Below, one piece after another: positions 7,355-16,021 of a stretch of 64,000 bases of DNA. Position numbers and translations under genes: made by a program. The notes beneath the pieces are model-generated. The model was not told the DNA's origin and did no database searches. It saw only the letters and a list, made by a program, of their open reading frames with translations. Each line of letters starts with the position of its first letter. Within the stretch, counting starts at the first letter, position 1. Location: assembly GCA_043774625.1 (NCBI GenBank), contig JAYVTG010000119.1, positions 1 to 64,000 on the forward strand, read 5' to 3'. This DNA is from JAAFIP01 sp043774625 (GTDB lineage: Bacteria > Pseudomonadota > Gammaproteobacteria > Burkholderiales > Burkholderiaceae_C).

Positions 7355-10084
7355 ATGTTAAGTCGCCTGCTTCGCACTTTCAGCTGGCAAGAAAATTGGC
7401 ACCACCCGTGGCGTAATCTGGCAGCGGTGGTTGCCGTGATGCTAGGCGTGGCGCTGGCTTTTGCGGTTCATCTGATCAACGCCAGCGCCTTGAGCGAATT
7501 TTCCAGCGCAGTACGCGCCGTCAACGGCCAACCTGACCTGGAGATTCGCGCCACCAGCGGCGGCATAAACGAGGCACTCTACGCTCGCGTAGCCAATCAC
7601 CCCGGCGTGGCACTGGCCAGCCCCGTGCTGGAGGTGCCCACCTATGCACTGGACGCACAGGGCAACAAAAAGTCAATCAAGGTGATGGGCGTGGACGCTT
7701 TGGTGGTCGCAGGCGTAGCACCGTCGCTCATGCCCCTGCCTGCACAAGCTGGCAACAAGAGCAAAGACCCTGACCCCAAGGGCAGTAGCGACGCAGACGC
7801 TACTGCAGACGCGCTGGCTTTTGCCAACCGCTTCGCCATCTTCTCGCCAGGTACAGTCTTTCTCAACGCTGCTGCGCAAGCGGCTTTGCCTGATGCTTGG
7901 GAAACACAGCACATCCGCATCTTGCGCAGTCTGCAAAGCGCGTCACTCACGGTGGCAGGCACGGTGGCAGCGGGCGGCGCTGCCTTGGCGGTGATGGACA
8001 TTGGCGCAGCGCAAGACCTGTTTGGCCTGCAAGGCCAAGTAAGCCGCATTGACGTGCGCCTGGCAGCGGGCACGAGTCGTGAAACTTTGGTCAAAGACCT
8101 GCAACTGCCCGCCAACGTACAAGCCCAAAGCCCAGACGACGCCACCGAGCGCATCAGCAACCTGTCACGCGCCTACCGCGTGAACATGACGGTGCTGGCA
8201 CTGGTGGCATTGTTTACCGGGGCTTTTCTCGTCTTTTCGGTGCTATCGCTTAGCGTGGCCAAACGGGCGCAGCAGTTTGCCTTGCTGGGGGTGCTGGGGC
8301 TGACGGCGCGGGGCCGTATGCAACTGGTGCTGTGTGAAGCTGCGTTTTTGGGCACCTTGGGTAGCGCGGCTGGCATCGCGCTGGGTAGCGCTTTGGCTGC
8401 GTTGGCGCTGAGCATGCTGGGTGGCGACCTGGGCGGTGGCTATTTTTCTGGCGTAGCGCCTCCCTTGCAGTGGAACGGGCTGGCAGCGCTTATCTATGGC
8501 GCGCTGGGTGTCGCTGCCGCCATGGTGGGTGCATGGTGGCCTGCGCGGGCGGCGTACAGTCTGCCGCTGGCGCAAACGCTCAAAGGTTTAGGCAGCTCGG
8601 CCAAGCAAGGCAGGGGTTTTGTATTTGCTCTGTTTTTTATAGCTTCTGGCGCATTTTTCACGCTGGTCCCAGCCGTTTTTGGCATACCCTTGGCTGCTTT
8701 TTTGTCCATTGGGCTGCTGCTGGTTGGCGGCATTGGCCTGCTACCTTGGCTGGTGGCGTTGACCTATGACCGCTTGGCCCCGCTGGTGGCCACCCGCGCC
8801 CTGCCCCTCTTGGCCGTAGAGCGTGCCCGCCGCGTGCGCGAGACGGCGGCTGTGGCCGTGAGTGGCGTGGTAGCGGCACTGAGCCTGGCTGTGGCGCTGA
8901 CTGTGATGGTGGCCAGCTTTCGCAATTCAGTCATGCAGTGGCTAGACGTGGTGCTGCCCGCACCGCTGTATGTGCGCACTGCCGGCAATGTGGCGGCTGG
9001 GCAGGTGCTCAACTTCAACCCGGCTATGGTGCAAGCCATCAAGGCGGTGCCAGGCGTGGCGCGGGTAGAAGGCCAACGCGTCAGCAGCATTTTGCTTAAA
9101 CCCAACCATCCCGCTGTCGCCATCATTGCGCGCTGGATGGATGATCCTGCCAAAAACTTCCCCCTGGTCAGCGGCCCCGTGCCGCCCGCAGCCAGTGTGC
9201 CAAAAGGTGCCGTGCCGATTTATGTGAGCGAACCGATGGTGGACTTACACCAGGCCCGCCTGGGCCAGGTTTTCCAGCTAAATATGCCCAATGCCAGCGT
9301 AAATACTGCGCAAGCAGCTACTAATTTTGTAGCAAATTCAACTCCATCAGCAGAGCCGGGTTACTACGTAGCGGGCGTTTGGCGCGACTATGCACGCCAG
9401 TTTGGTGCTATTGCCATCGACCAAGGCGCCTATGCGCGCATCACCGGCGACACGCGCTTGAACGACTTGGCAATTTGGTTGAAGGACGGGGCAACCAGTG
9501 CAACCGTGCAGGACGCGATACGCGATGCCATTGCCACGCAATTGCGCAAGGAGGCAGATGCTGGAAAAGACGCGAGCACCGCGCCAACAACAAGCGCATC
9601 GCCCGATATGAGCAAACTTCTTGAATTTTCCAGCGCCACCGAAATTCGCGACATTTCCCTCAAAATCTTCGACCGCAGCTTTGCCGTCACTTACTGGCTG
9701 CAAGCCGTGGCCATTGCTATTGGCCTGTTTGGCGTAGCGGCCAGCTTTAGCGCCCAGGTGCTGGCGCGGCGCAAAGAATTTGGCCTACTGGCGCACCTGG
9801 GATTAACCAAAAAACAGATATTAAGCGTGGTAGCCAGCGAAGGTACTGCGTGGACAGCTATTGGTTCTATAGCAGGCTGCACCCTGGGCCTGGTCGTCGC
9901 CTACGTTTTAGTCAACGTCGTCAATCCGCAAAGTTTTCACTGGACGATGGACATGCACATTCCCTGGCTGCGTTTGGCTGCACTGTGCGCAGCCGTGGTG
10001 GCAGCGGGCACGGTGACTGCGTGGCTGGCTGGGCGAGCGGCTGCGGGCAAAGACGCGGTGATGGCCGTGAAGGAGGATTGGTAA
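7355..10084 (+). CDS. FtsX-domain ABC permease (AttF/AttG-like)
   Basis: The 909-residue protein has an N-terminal helix (NLAAVVAVMLGVALAFAVHL), a periplasmic domain, then two groups of helices with FtsX/MacB_PCD character (NMTVLALVALFTGAFLVFS and YWLQAVAIAIGLFGVAASF), as in fused LolC/LolE-like permeases. ATG 7355 is the first start after the ATPase stop and directly precedes the hydrophobic start. It carries one clear copy of the 42-bp repeat (residues 647-660, ASVNTAQAATNFVA, within a periplasmic region) and two decayed candidate copies. Its stop overlaps the next start (TAATG), indicating coupled translation with the AttH-like gene. Confidence 0.8.
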   Translation: MLSRLLRTFSWQENWHHPWRNLAAVVAVMLGVALAFAVHLINASALSEFSSAVRAVNGQPDLEIRATSGGINEALYARVANHPGVALASPVLEVPTYALDAQGNKKSIKVMGVDALVVAGVAPSLMPLPAQAGNKSKDPDPKGSSDADATADALAFANRFAIFSPGTVFLNAAAQAALPDAWETQHIRILRSLQSASLTVAGTVAAGGAALAVMDIGAAQDLFGLQGQVSRIDVRLAAGTSRETLVKDLQLPANVQAQSPDDATERISNLSRAYRVNMTVLALVALFTGAFLVFSVLSLSVAKRAQQFALLGVLGLTARGRMQLVLCEAAFLGTLGSAAGIALGSALAALALSMLGGDLGGGYFSGVAPPLQWNGLAALIYGALGVAAAMVGAWWPARAAYSLPLAQTLKGLGSSAKQGRGFVFALFFIASGAFFTLVPAVFGIPLAAFLSIGLLLVGGIGLLPWLVALTYDRLAPLVATRALPLLAVERARRVRETAAVAVSGVVAALSLAVALTVMVASFRNSVMQWLDVVLPAPLYVRTAGNVAAGQVLNFNPAMVQAIKAVPGVARVEGQRVSSILLKPNHPAVAIIARWMDDPAKNFPLVSGPVPPAASVPKGAVPIYVSEPMVDLHQARLGQVFQLNMPNASVNTAQAATNFVANSTPSAEPGYYVAGVWRDYARQFGAIAIDQGAYARITGDTRLNDLAIWLKDGATSATVQDAIRDAIATQLRKEADAGKDASTAPTTSASPDMSKLLEFSSATEIRDISLKIFDRSFAVTYWLQAVAIAIGLFGVAASFSAQVLARRKEFGLLAHLGLTKKQILSVVASEGTAWTAIGSIAGCTLGLVVAYVLVNVVNPQSFHWTMDMHIPWLRLAALCAAVVAAGTVTAWLAGRAAAGKDAVMAVKEDW
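8626..8667 (-). repeat. Decayed 42-bp repeat candidate in permease gene
   Basis: By hand alignment about 30 of 42 positions match the repeat in reverse orientation, including the block GGCGCATTTTTCACGCTGG. It is read in the same reverse frame as the rpoS and mltB copies and encodes part of a membrane helix (ALFFIASGAFFTLV). Confidence 0.5.
9293..9334 (+). repeat. 42-bp interspersed repeat, copy in permease gene
   Basis: The copy starts GCCAGCGTAAATACTGCGC and ends TTTGTAGCA. It is read in the forward frame as ASVNTAQAATNFVA within the periplasmic part of the permease. Confidence 0.88.
9833..9874 (+). repeat. Strongly decayed 42-bp repeat candidate
   Basis: The segment begins GCCAGCG and ends TATAGCA at exactly 42-bp spacing, with CAGCTAT at the expected internal position and about 27 of 42 matches. 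The GCTAT/ATAGC arms are complementary. It encodes ASEGTAWTAIGSIA near the last helices, in the forward frame. It could equally be native FtsX sequence. Confidence 0.3.
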
Positions 10085-11271
10085 TGCACACCCCCTCTGC
10101 GCTCATGCGAATATTCCCAGCTCCTGCGCATAACGTGGATCCAATTGCGCCAAGTCTTGCAACGCGCGTACCGAATTTATCCAAGCGTTCTGTGCTGCGA
10201 ACAGGTATTGCGGGGGCTGCTGGGCTGTACCTTCCCCTCACACACGCGCTGCCCGCACGCACCCTCGTTTTTCCCCGCGACCACGGCGCGCACCCCGACT
10301 TTCGCACCGAATGGTGGTACATCACCGGCAGTGCCACATCTGGCAGCCGCACATTTGGTTTTCAGGTCACCTTTTTTCGCAGTCGGGTAGAACCTGCGCA
10401 AGGCATGCAGTCCCAGTTTGCCGCCAAGCAGTTGTTGTTCGCCCACGCCGCCGTCACCGACGTGCAAGGCAAAAAGCTCTGGCACGACCAGCAAATCGCC
10501 CGCGTAGGCTTTGGCATTGCACAGGCCAGTGAGGCAGACACACAGGTCACGCTACGCCAATGGGCGCTGCAGCGTCACGCAGCGCACGGCGGCTACAGCG
10601 CAAAAGTGTTGGGCAAAGACTTCACGCTCGACTTGCAGTTCAGCCCCAGCCAGCCCTTGCTGCTGCAAGGCGACAGCGGCCTGTCCCGCAAAGGCCCCGA
10701 AGAAAAACAAGCCAGCTACTACTACAGCCACCCGCAACTGCGCGCTACGGGCAGCATCAGCTTGCAAGGCCAAAAATTCGCCATCAACGAAGCTAAAGAC
10801 AGTGCCAGCGCGTGGCTAGACCACGAATGGAGCCAGGAACTGCTGCACCCCGACGCCGTAGGCTGGGACTGGATCGGCATGAACCTGTTTGACGGCAATG
10901 CGCTCACCGCTTTTCAGCTGCGCAAAAAAGACGGCACCGCACTATGGACGGGCGGCTCCTACCGCGCACCCTCCAGCGCTGGTGCGACAGGCCGTGTGTT
11001 CATAGCCAACCCCAACGAAGTGAAGTTCCAAGCCCTTAAACCCTGGAAAAGCCCCCTCACCGGCGCCACCTACCCCATCGAATGGCTGGTACGCACCAGC
11101 GCCGACTACTACACCGTCAAAGCCGTCATCGCCAACCAGGAACTGGACAGCCGCGGCAGCACCGGTGCAGTCTATTGGGAAGGTTTGAGCGACCTGTTCG
11201 ACAGCAACGGCAACCACGTCGGGCGTGGGTATCTGGAAATGACGGGGTATGCGGGGGCGTTACGGGTGTGA
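10084..11271 (+). CDS. Secreted AttH/CrtC-like lipocalin-domain protein
   Basis: The 395-residue protein belongs to the AttH/carotenoid 1,2-hydratase-like family (COG5621 predicted secreted hydrolases). Recognisable are FPRDHGAHPDFRTEWWYITG, GFQVTFFRSR, LLFAHAAVTD and AWLDHEWSQELL...GWDWIGMNL. The N-terminus has KRSVLRTGIAGAAGLYLPL, a twin-basic (KR) hydrophobic leader that may direct export. The start overlaps the permease stop by one base, so permease and lipocalin protein are translationally coupled; in attEFGH-like clusters the two act together. The enzymatic activity of this family outside carotenoid pathways is not established, so I do not name a reaction. Confidence 0.78.
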   Translation: MHTPSALMRIFPAPAHNVDPIAPSLATRVPNLSKRSVLRTGIAGAAGLYLPLTHALPARTLVFPRDHGAHPDFRTEWWYITGSATSGSRTFGFQVTFFRSRVEPAQGMQSQFAAKQLLFAHAAVTDVQGKKLWHDQQIARVGFGIAQASEADTQVTLRQWALQRHAAHGGYSAKVLGKDFTLDLQFSPSQPLLLQGDSGLSRKGPEEKQASYYYSHPQLRATGSISLQGQKFAINEAKDSASAWLDHEWSQELLHPDAVGWDWIGMNLFDGNALTAFQLRKKDGTALWTGGSYRAPSSAGATGRVFIANPNEVKFQALKPWKSPLTGATYPIEWLVRTSADYYTVKAVIANQELDSRGSTGAVYWEGLSDLFDSNGNHVGRGYLEMTGYAGALRV

Positions 11272-11407
11272 CTGACAGGCAAACTCAACGGTTTTCATTT
11301 GTAAATAATTTTAACTGTGATTATTTACATATTTATTTGCAAAATTGGTTGACAAATTTCATAAATATTGCAAAATTCAGGTTGTCAAAACTAATTTTTT
11401 TAACAAA

Positions 11408-12010
11408 ATGCTGTCAACTCATCCAAGCCAATATAAACCAGCTCTTTCGCAAGATCGTTTAGAAACAATTTCTCAAAATCTTTGGGATATCTACTACGGA
11501 GTCATTTCACAGCTATCAACCACAGATGACTGCGGTTATACACGAGGGACAGCATTCTTTGGCCGTGCAAGAAATCGTTTAAAAAATTTAGCTCAATCGA
11601 GCAGCAACAATCCGTGGCTTAAATTGACAAATATCGGAATGGACATAACTCTGGAAATAGATGGTGTTCCGTTTCGTTTTTTTAGTGACGATCATGTAAA
11701 TCCAAAAAAGAAAGGATTTTGGCGTCGCAACGATGCAGATCAACTTTTCGCTCCTGACGAACTTGAACCAGTGATGTTTCGCTTTATAGTGGAAGCACCA
11801 ATTCAAGAAGAAGACTCGCTAGAAATTTATTTTATCGGATTCAATTCATTGGAGGAACCAGTTTGTGAATGGCGTTATGGTCGAGTAGCAATACTGTCGC
11901 AATTGTTGCGCGATCTTCCTGAAGCCGTAGAACAAAAATCTGCGCAAATTGGAATACCACGCAAAAACGACGGGGACGAGGATATTGGCAGCAAAACAGG
12001 TTCCACGTAA
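11408..12010 (+). CDS. Unknown protein paired with XRE-ImmA gene
   Basis: I do not recognise this 200-residue protein. It has no signal peptide or membrane helix, begins with a mostly helical segment (LETISQNLWDIYYGVISQL), and continues with alternating strands (ITLEIDGVPFRFFSDDHV, MFRFIVEAPIQEEDSLEIYF) rich in acidic residues. The start is the first ATG; a TTG 21 codons upstream is possible. The surrounding DNA is visibly more AT-rich than the neighbouring genes, a sign of horizontal transfer. The stop is four bases before the XRE-ImmA start, so both are almost certainly one operon. A toxin or effector partner of the downstream metallopeptidase regulator is a reasonable hypothesis only. Confidence 0.6.
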   Translation: MLSTHPSQYKPALSQDRLETISQNLWDIYYGVISQLSTTDDCGYTRGTAFFGRARNRLKNLAQSSSNNPWLKLTNIGMDITLEIDGVPFRFFSDDHVNPKKKGFWRRNDADQLFAPDELEPVMFRFIVEAPIQEEDSLEIYFIGFNSLEEPVCEWRYGRVAILSQLLRDLPEAVEQKSAQIGIPRKNDGDEDIGSKTGST

Positions 12011-12014
12011 ATTA

Positions 12015-13166
12015 ATGAATGCAACTTTCAGTCCAATCAACTTAAGAATTGCCCGTTTAGCACAAGATTTTTCACTTGCTGAACTCGGAGAATTGTTAGA
12101 TGTATCACGCCAATATCTGGCACGTCTTGAAACTGGCGTTGATTCTCCCTCCATAGCCATGGTTGATCGCTTAGGTGATCAACTTGATGTTTCCCCGGAT
12201 TTTTTCTACCAATCTTCAGGGAGAGAGATTGATGACAGCGCCTTTCATTTTAGAAAACTAGCAACAACAAAGAGTTCTGATAAAAATAGTGCAATCGCTA
12301 AAGTGGAGCTCTTTAGTCGCTTTTTTGGCGCTATTGAAAAACGATTGACTTTGCCGAAATACAACTTCCCCTCGTTTGAGTGTGTTACAGCTGAAGAAAT
12401 TGAGAGAGCGGCTGAAAAGTGCAGAGTTCATTGGGGACTTGGAATGGGCCCAATATCTAATTGCGTCAGATTAATGGAAAACGCTGGCGCGGTAGTAACA
12501 AGTTTTAGCAGCAGTCAAAGTATTGATGCGCTTTCAATTTTGTCTTCTCGCCCTATCGTTGTAATCAACAAGGCAGAGTCTGCATGCCGTGTGCGCTTTG
12601 ATCACGGCCATGAATGCGGACACTTTGTTATGCATTTAGGAAAACAAACTGGTGACCCTGCAACTGAATCTGAGGCCAACAGATTTGCTAGTGCTCTTTT
12701 AATGCCTAGGTCAACATTCGCACGAGAATTTCCGGCACTTAGAGGCCAAGGTCAAATAAACTGGAAAGCAATCGTCGAACTGAAATACAGATGGAAGGTA
12801 AGTAAGGCGGCCATCCTTTATCGCGCCAAACAATTGGCGCTAATCTCGGATGCAGTTTACAAACACGCACTACTGTCTGGCTTGTACGGCCGAGGACAAA
12901 GGAAACAAGAAACTGAAGATGTAGATTTTTTAGTTGAGAAAGCAGAACTCTTACCGAACTCATTAGAAATACTGAAGCAAAACTTCGGAATCACAACTGC
13001 TGTACTTGCCCGTGAATTACATATTGGCAACAGCATGCTGCGCAAAATTCTACCAACTGAGTTTTTCTCTGATTCTGCATCCAGTACACACGCAATAAAT
13101 AATGTGATCGTCGGTAATTTTGGACATCATTCAACAAGTATTTTGAATATTCCTGAGACCATTTAG
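12015..13166 (+). CDS. XRE-family regulator fused to ImmA/IrrE metallopeptidase
   Basis: The 383-residue protein has an N-terminal helix-turn-helix (LRIARLAQDFSLAELGELLD, then SRQYLARLETG) and a C-terminal M78 peptidase domain with zinc motif HECGH at residues 199-203 and the downstream SEANRFASALLMP block that holds the third ligand. Proteins of this architecture bind operator DNA and are thought to cleave repressors or antitoxins, as ImmA cleaves ImmR and IrrE cleaves DdrO. ATG 12015 is chosen because it starts the HTH and lies four bases after the preceding stop; a start at 11949 would overlap that gene. A further 130 C-terminal residues are of unknown role. The AT-rich composition matches its partner. 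Confidence 0.8.
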   Translation: MNATFSPINLRIARLAQDFSLAELGELLDVSRQYLARLETGVDSPSIAMVDRLGDQLDVSPDFFYQSSGREIDDSAFHFRKLATTKSSDKNSAIAKVELFSRFFGAIEKRLTLPKYNFPSFECVTAEEIERAAEKCRVHWGLGMGPISNCVRLMENAGAVVTSFSSSQSIDALSILSSRPIVVINKAESACRVRFDHGHECGHFVMHLGKQTGDPATESEANRFASALLMPRSTFAREFPALRGQGQINWKAIVELKYRWKVSKAAILYRAKQLALISDAVYKHALLSGLYGRGQRKQETEDVDFLVEKAELLPNSLEILKQNFGITTAVLARELHIGNSMLRKILPTEFFSDSASSTHAINNVIVGNFGHHSTSILNIPETI

Positions 13167-13203
13167 ACCATCTTGCGACGGAAAGACTCTCTGAAGCATA
13201 GCC

Positions 13204-14004
13204 CTAACCCCATGCCTTCAAATACTCATCCCAATGCGCCTCCGTAGGCGCCAGATTGCCCAGCACCTCTTTCACATGCTCAATCTCAGTATCGTATTCT
13301 TTCTCTAGCAACCCGCCGCGCATTTTTTGAAAGCGGCAATAGACCAGGTAGGTGTTCATCACATCGGTTTCGCAGTATCGGCGAATGTCGTCGGTTTTGC
13401 CTGCCAGGTATTGCGCGTAGACCTGGCTGCCATCCATGCCCAGTTTGCCGGGGAAGCCGCATAGCTTGGCTATGGCGTCTAGCGGGGCATTGGACTTGGG
13501 TTGGTACATGGCGAGCAAGTCCATCAAGTCCAGGTGGCGCATGTGGTAGCGGCCGATGTAGTTGTTCCACTTGAACTCTTTGCTGGAATAGCCGTCGCCC
13601 CCCTCACCCATATCCCAATACTTGTCGGCCACCACGCCGTGGCGCAGGCCACGGTAATGCAGCACGGGCAGGTCAAAACCGCCACCGTTCCAGCTCACCA
13701 ATTGCGGCACATGCTTTTCAATGATGTTGAAAAACTGCTGAATGATTTTGCCTTCTGACTGACCGTCTTTGTCTACCAGCGAATGAATTTTCAAACCTTC
13801 GGCATTACGAAACACGGCGCTGATGCACAGCACGCGTTGCAGGTGCAGTGGCATGAAGTCAGATTTGTTGTGCGCTTTGCGCTCAGCTGCCCAAGCGTCA
13901 TACACCTCGGTGTCTGATTGCCCGGCGCTGCCGTGGCCCAAGGCGCGCAGGCCGACGATGTCGGGGATGGATTCGATGTCAAATACAAGTACGGGGAATG
14001 TCAT
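13204..14004 (-). CDS. PolB-like predicted 3'-5' exonuclease
   Basis: The 266-residue protein matches the PF10108 family (predicted 3'-5' exonuclease related to the PolB exonuclease domain). The DEDD-type motifs are visible: VFDIESIPD at the N-terminus, WNGGGFDLPVLHYRG in the middle and YCETDVMNTYLVYCRF near the C-terminus. It would degrade single-stranded DNA or RNA ends in a metal-dependent manner. The start at 14004 immediately precedes the first motif. It lies 41 bp downstream of rpoS on the same strand and could be transcribed from the surE-pcm-nlpD-rpoS operon. Confidence 0.82.
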   Translation of the reverse strand: MTFPVLVFDIESIPDIVGLRALGHGSAGQSDTEVYDAWAAERKAHNKSDFMPLHLQRVLCISAVFRNAEGLKIHSLVDKDGQSEGKIIQQFFNIIEKHVPQLVSWNGGGFDLPVLHYRGLRHGVVADKYWDMGEGGDGYSSKEFKWNNYIGRYHMRHLDLMDLLAMYQPKSNAPLDAIAKLCGFPGKLGMDGSQVYAQYLAGKTDDIRRYCETDVMNTYLVYCRFQKMRGGLLEKEYDTEIEHVKEVLGNLAPTEAHWDEYLKAWG

Positions 14005-14045
14005 GCTGCCTATCGTACTGTATGCAATAGCGGGCACAGACGTGC

Positions 14046-15026
14046 TTACAGCATCGCGTCGCGTCCGGCGCCGCTTTTCTCCATGCCGCGTTTGAGCTTG
14101 CCTATGGCTTCGTTTTGAATCTGGCGCACACGCTCGCGGGTCAGGCCCAGGCGGCCGCTTAAGGTGTCTAGTGTTTCTTCATCATGCTGGTGCAGGCCAA
14201 AGCGGCCTTCCAGCACTTCTTTTTCATGCGGGTTGAGCACGCCTAGCCATGCGTCTAGCAGATGCTGCACTTCGCGTGAATGCGTGATGGCGCTGGGCGT
14301 GGTGGTTTCGTCGTCGGCCACGCTGTCGAGCAAGCTGCCAGTTACATCGCTGCTGCCGTCATGGGATAGTTGTGCATCTAAAGACTGGGTATGTTCGGCC
14401 AGTTTTAAAAGGCGTTCTACGTCCGCTACCTCGCGTTGCAGCACTGCGGCTATATCTTTAGAGCCAATACTGCCATTTTCCAGCGTGGAATATGCGCGGC
14501 CAGCTACTAAATGTGTAGCAGACTGTAGGTCGCGCTGAACCCGCAACACCTGGTACAACTCACGCGCCACATGCACGGGCAGCCGTATGGTGCGACCCTG
14601 GGTCATGGGTGCGCGCTCCACCGACTGGCGTATCCACCAGGTGGCGTAGGTAGAAAAGCGAAAGCCCAACGATGGGTCAAACTTTTCTACCGCCTGCATC
14701 AGGCCCAGGTTGCCTTCTTCGATCAAGTCTGCAAGCGGAACGCCACGGCCCATATAGGCCTTGGCAATGCTGACCACCAGGCGCAGATTGTGTTCCACCA
14801 TCGACTGGCGGGCTGCAAAGTCGCCAGCGGCGGCGCGTACGGCCATGGCGTATTCTTCTTCTGCAGTAAAGAGGGGTGTGCGGCGAATCTCGCTCAAGTA
14901 GCGGCTGAGAATGTCGCCCGAGTCTGCTGCACTGGCGTCAGCGGTATTGCTGTGCTCAGCCGTCAGCTCGTCGCTGGCTGTTTGCGCATCACCAACCTGC
15001 TGTGGGGGGGCGATGCGTTTTTTCAT
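14046..15026 (-). CDS. rpoS: RNA polymerase sigma factor RpoS
   Basis: The 326-residue protein is a group 2 sigma-70 factor: region 1.2/2.1 DILSRYLSEIRRTPLFTAEE, region 2.3-2.4 FSTYATWWIRQSVERA and region 4.2 LGLTRERVRQIQNEAIGKL. Its place after nlpD in the surE-pcm-nlpD order identifies it as RpoS, the general stress/stationary-phase sigma factor. Residues 170-183 (within ATHLVAGRAYSTLENGS) in region 3 are encoded by a 42-bp repeat copy in reverse orientation, where other RpoS proteins have a shorter connection to the KxxxEIA helix. The start at ATG 15026, 17 bp after the nlpD stop, precedes the variable N-terminus. Confidence 0.93.
   Translation of the reverse strand: MKKRIAPPQQVGDAQTASDELTAEHSNTADASAADSGDILSRYLSEIRRTPLFTAEEEYAMAVRAAAGDFAARQSMVEHNLRLVVSIAKAYMGRGVPLADLIEEGNLGLMQAVEKFDPSLGFRFSTYATWWIRQSVERAPMTQGRTIRLPVHVARELYQVLRVQRDLQSATHLVAGRAYSTLENGSIGSKDIAAVLQREVADVERLLKLAEHTQSLDAQLSHDGSSDVTGSLLDSVADDETTTPSAITHSREVQHLLDAWLGVLNPHEKEVLEGRFGLHQHDEETLDTLSGRLGLTRERVRQIQNEAIGKLKRGMEKSGAGRDAML
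14479..14520 (+). repeat. 42-bp interspersed repeat, copy in rpoS
   Basis: The copy contains CCAGCGTGGAATATGCGCGG and ends GTGTAGCA. It is oriented opposite to rpoS and is read in the reverse frame, giving the AxxLVAGRAYSTL peptide inside region 3. Confidence 0.9.
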
Positions 15027-15042
15027 GTTGTTGCCTGTATGT

Positions 15043-15993
15043 TTATCTGCTGGGCAGGTAACGAGACGGATCGACAGGCTTGCCTTGGCGGCGAATTTCA
15101 AAATGCAGCTTCACGCGGTCGGCGTCGCTTTGGCCCATTTCGGCAATTTTTTGGCCTTTGCGTACGGTTTGGTCCTCTTTCACCAGCAGGGTCTGGTTGT
15201 GCGCATACGCCGTTAAAAAGGTGTTGTTGTGCTTCAAGATGACCAGGTTGCCATAGCCACGCAGGCCGGCACCGGCGTAGACAACGCGGCCATCACCCGC
15301 AGCCAATACCGGGTCACCCAGCTTGCCCGCAATGTCCAGGCCTTTGTTTTTAGCTTCGTCAAACCCCGCCAATACTGCGCCTGATGTGGGCCATATCCAG
15401 GCTATATCGTCGTCGCTAGGCGATGACGCCGGTGGCAACGGTGCAGCTGCCACGGGGGGAGCAGGCACAGCCACGGGTGCAGATGCGGGTGCATTGGCCG
15501 TGCGGGTGCCTAGCGGCGGCAGCGTGGTGGCCGTTACCGTAGACTGGGGCGTGACTGGCTTGGGAGTGGCTACGGTGGTCGTGGTACTTGCAGGTACATC
15601 GGCCGTACCAGGCGGTATGACGCGCATGACTTGCCCCACCTCAATGATATTGGGGTTGTCCATGTTGTTCCAGCGGGCCAGGTCGCGCCAGTTTTGGCCG
15701 GTTTCCAGGCCAATGCGGATCATGGTGTCACCTGGGCGAACGGTGTAATAGCCCGGTTTACCTGTGTTTTCTATGCCGGGTAGTGGCTTGGTGGTTGTAA
15801 CAACGGCACCATTGGTCGTGCTGGCAGGCACTGCGGCAGTAGGCGTGCTTACAGGGTTGCCACGGTCTTCGACGGGCGCACGGTTGAGCGAGGTGCTGGT
15901 GCAACCATTCAGCGCAGTAATAGCCACCAGGCAAACTGCCAGGTGTTGCCACGACTTTTTACCCAAAGTAGCGGTGGTTAATCTCTGTAACAT
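15043..15993 (-). CDS. nlpD: NlpD-like lipoprotein, LysM + LytM (M23) domains
   Basis: The 316-residue protein has a lipoprotein leader ending in the lipobox ITALNGC, a LysM domain (YYTVRPGDTMIRIGLETG), a Pro/Ala/Thr-rich linker and a C-terminal LytM domain (GDGRVVYAGAGLRGYGNLV, TVRKGQKIAEMG). The zinc ligands of active M23 peptidases are incomplete: the first site reads GLDIAGKLG rather than HxxxD and the last reads VKLHFEIR rather than HLH. This is the degenerate pattern of NlpD/EnvC, which activate the amidase AmiC at the septum instead of cutting peptidoglycan. It lies between pcm and rpoS as in many proteobacteria, where nlpD carries an rpoS promoter. Confidence 0.9.
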   Translation of the reverse strand: MLQRLTTATLGKKSWQHLAVCLVAITALNGCTSTSLNRAPVEDRGNPVSTPTAAVPASTTNGAVVTTTKPLPGIENTGKPGYYTVRPGDTMIRIGLETGQNWRDLARWNNMDNPNIIEVGQVMRVIPPGTADVPASTTTTVATPKPVTPQSTVTATTLPPLGTRTANAPASAPVAVPAPPVAAAPLPPASSPSDDDIAWIWPTSGAVLAGFDEAKNKGLDIAGKLGDPVLAAGDGRVVYAGAGLRGYGNLVILKHNNTFLTAYAHNQTLLVKEDQTVRKGQKIAEMGQSDADRVKLHFEIRRQGKPVDPSRYLPSR

Positions 15994-16021
15994 TCCATTC
16001 CCAATCTGCTTTTGCAGTTAT

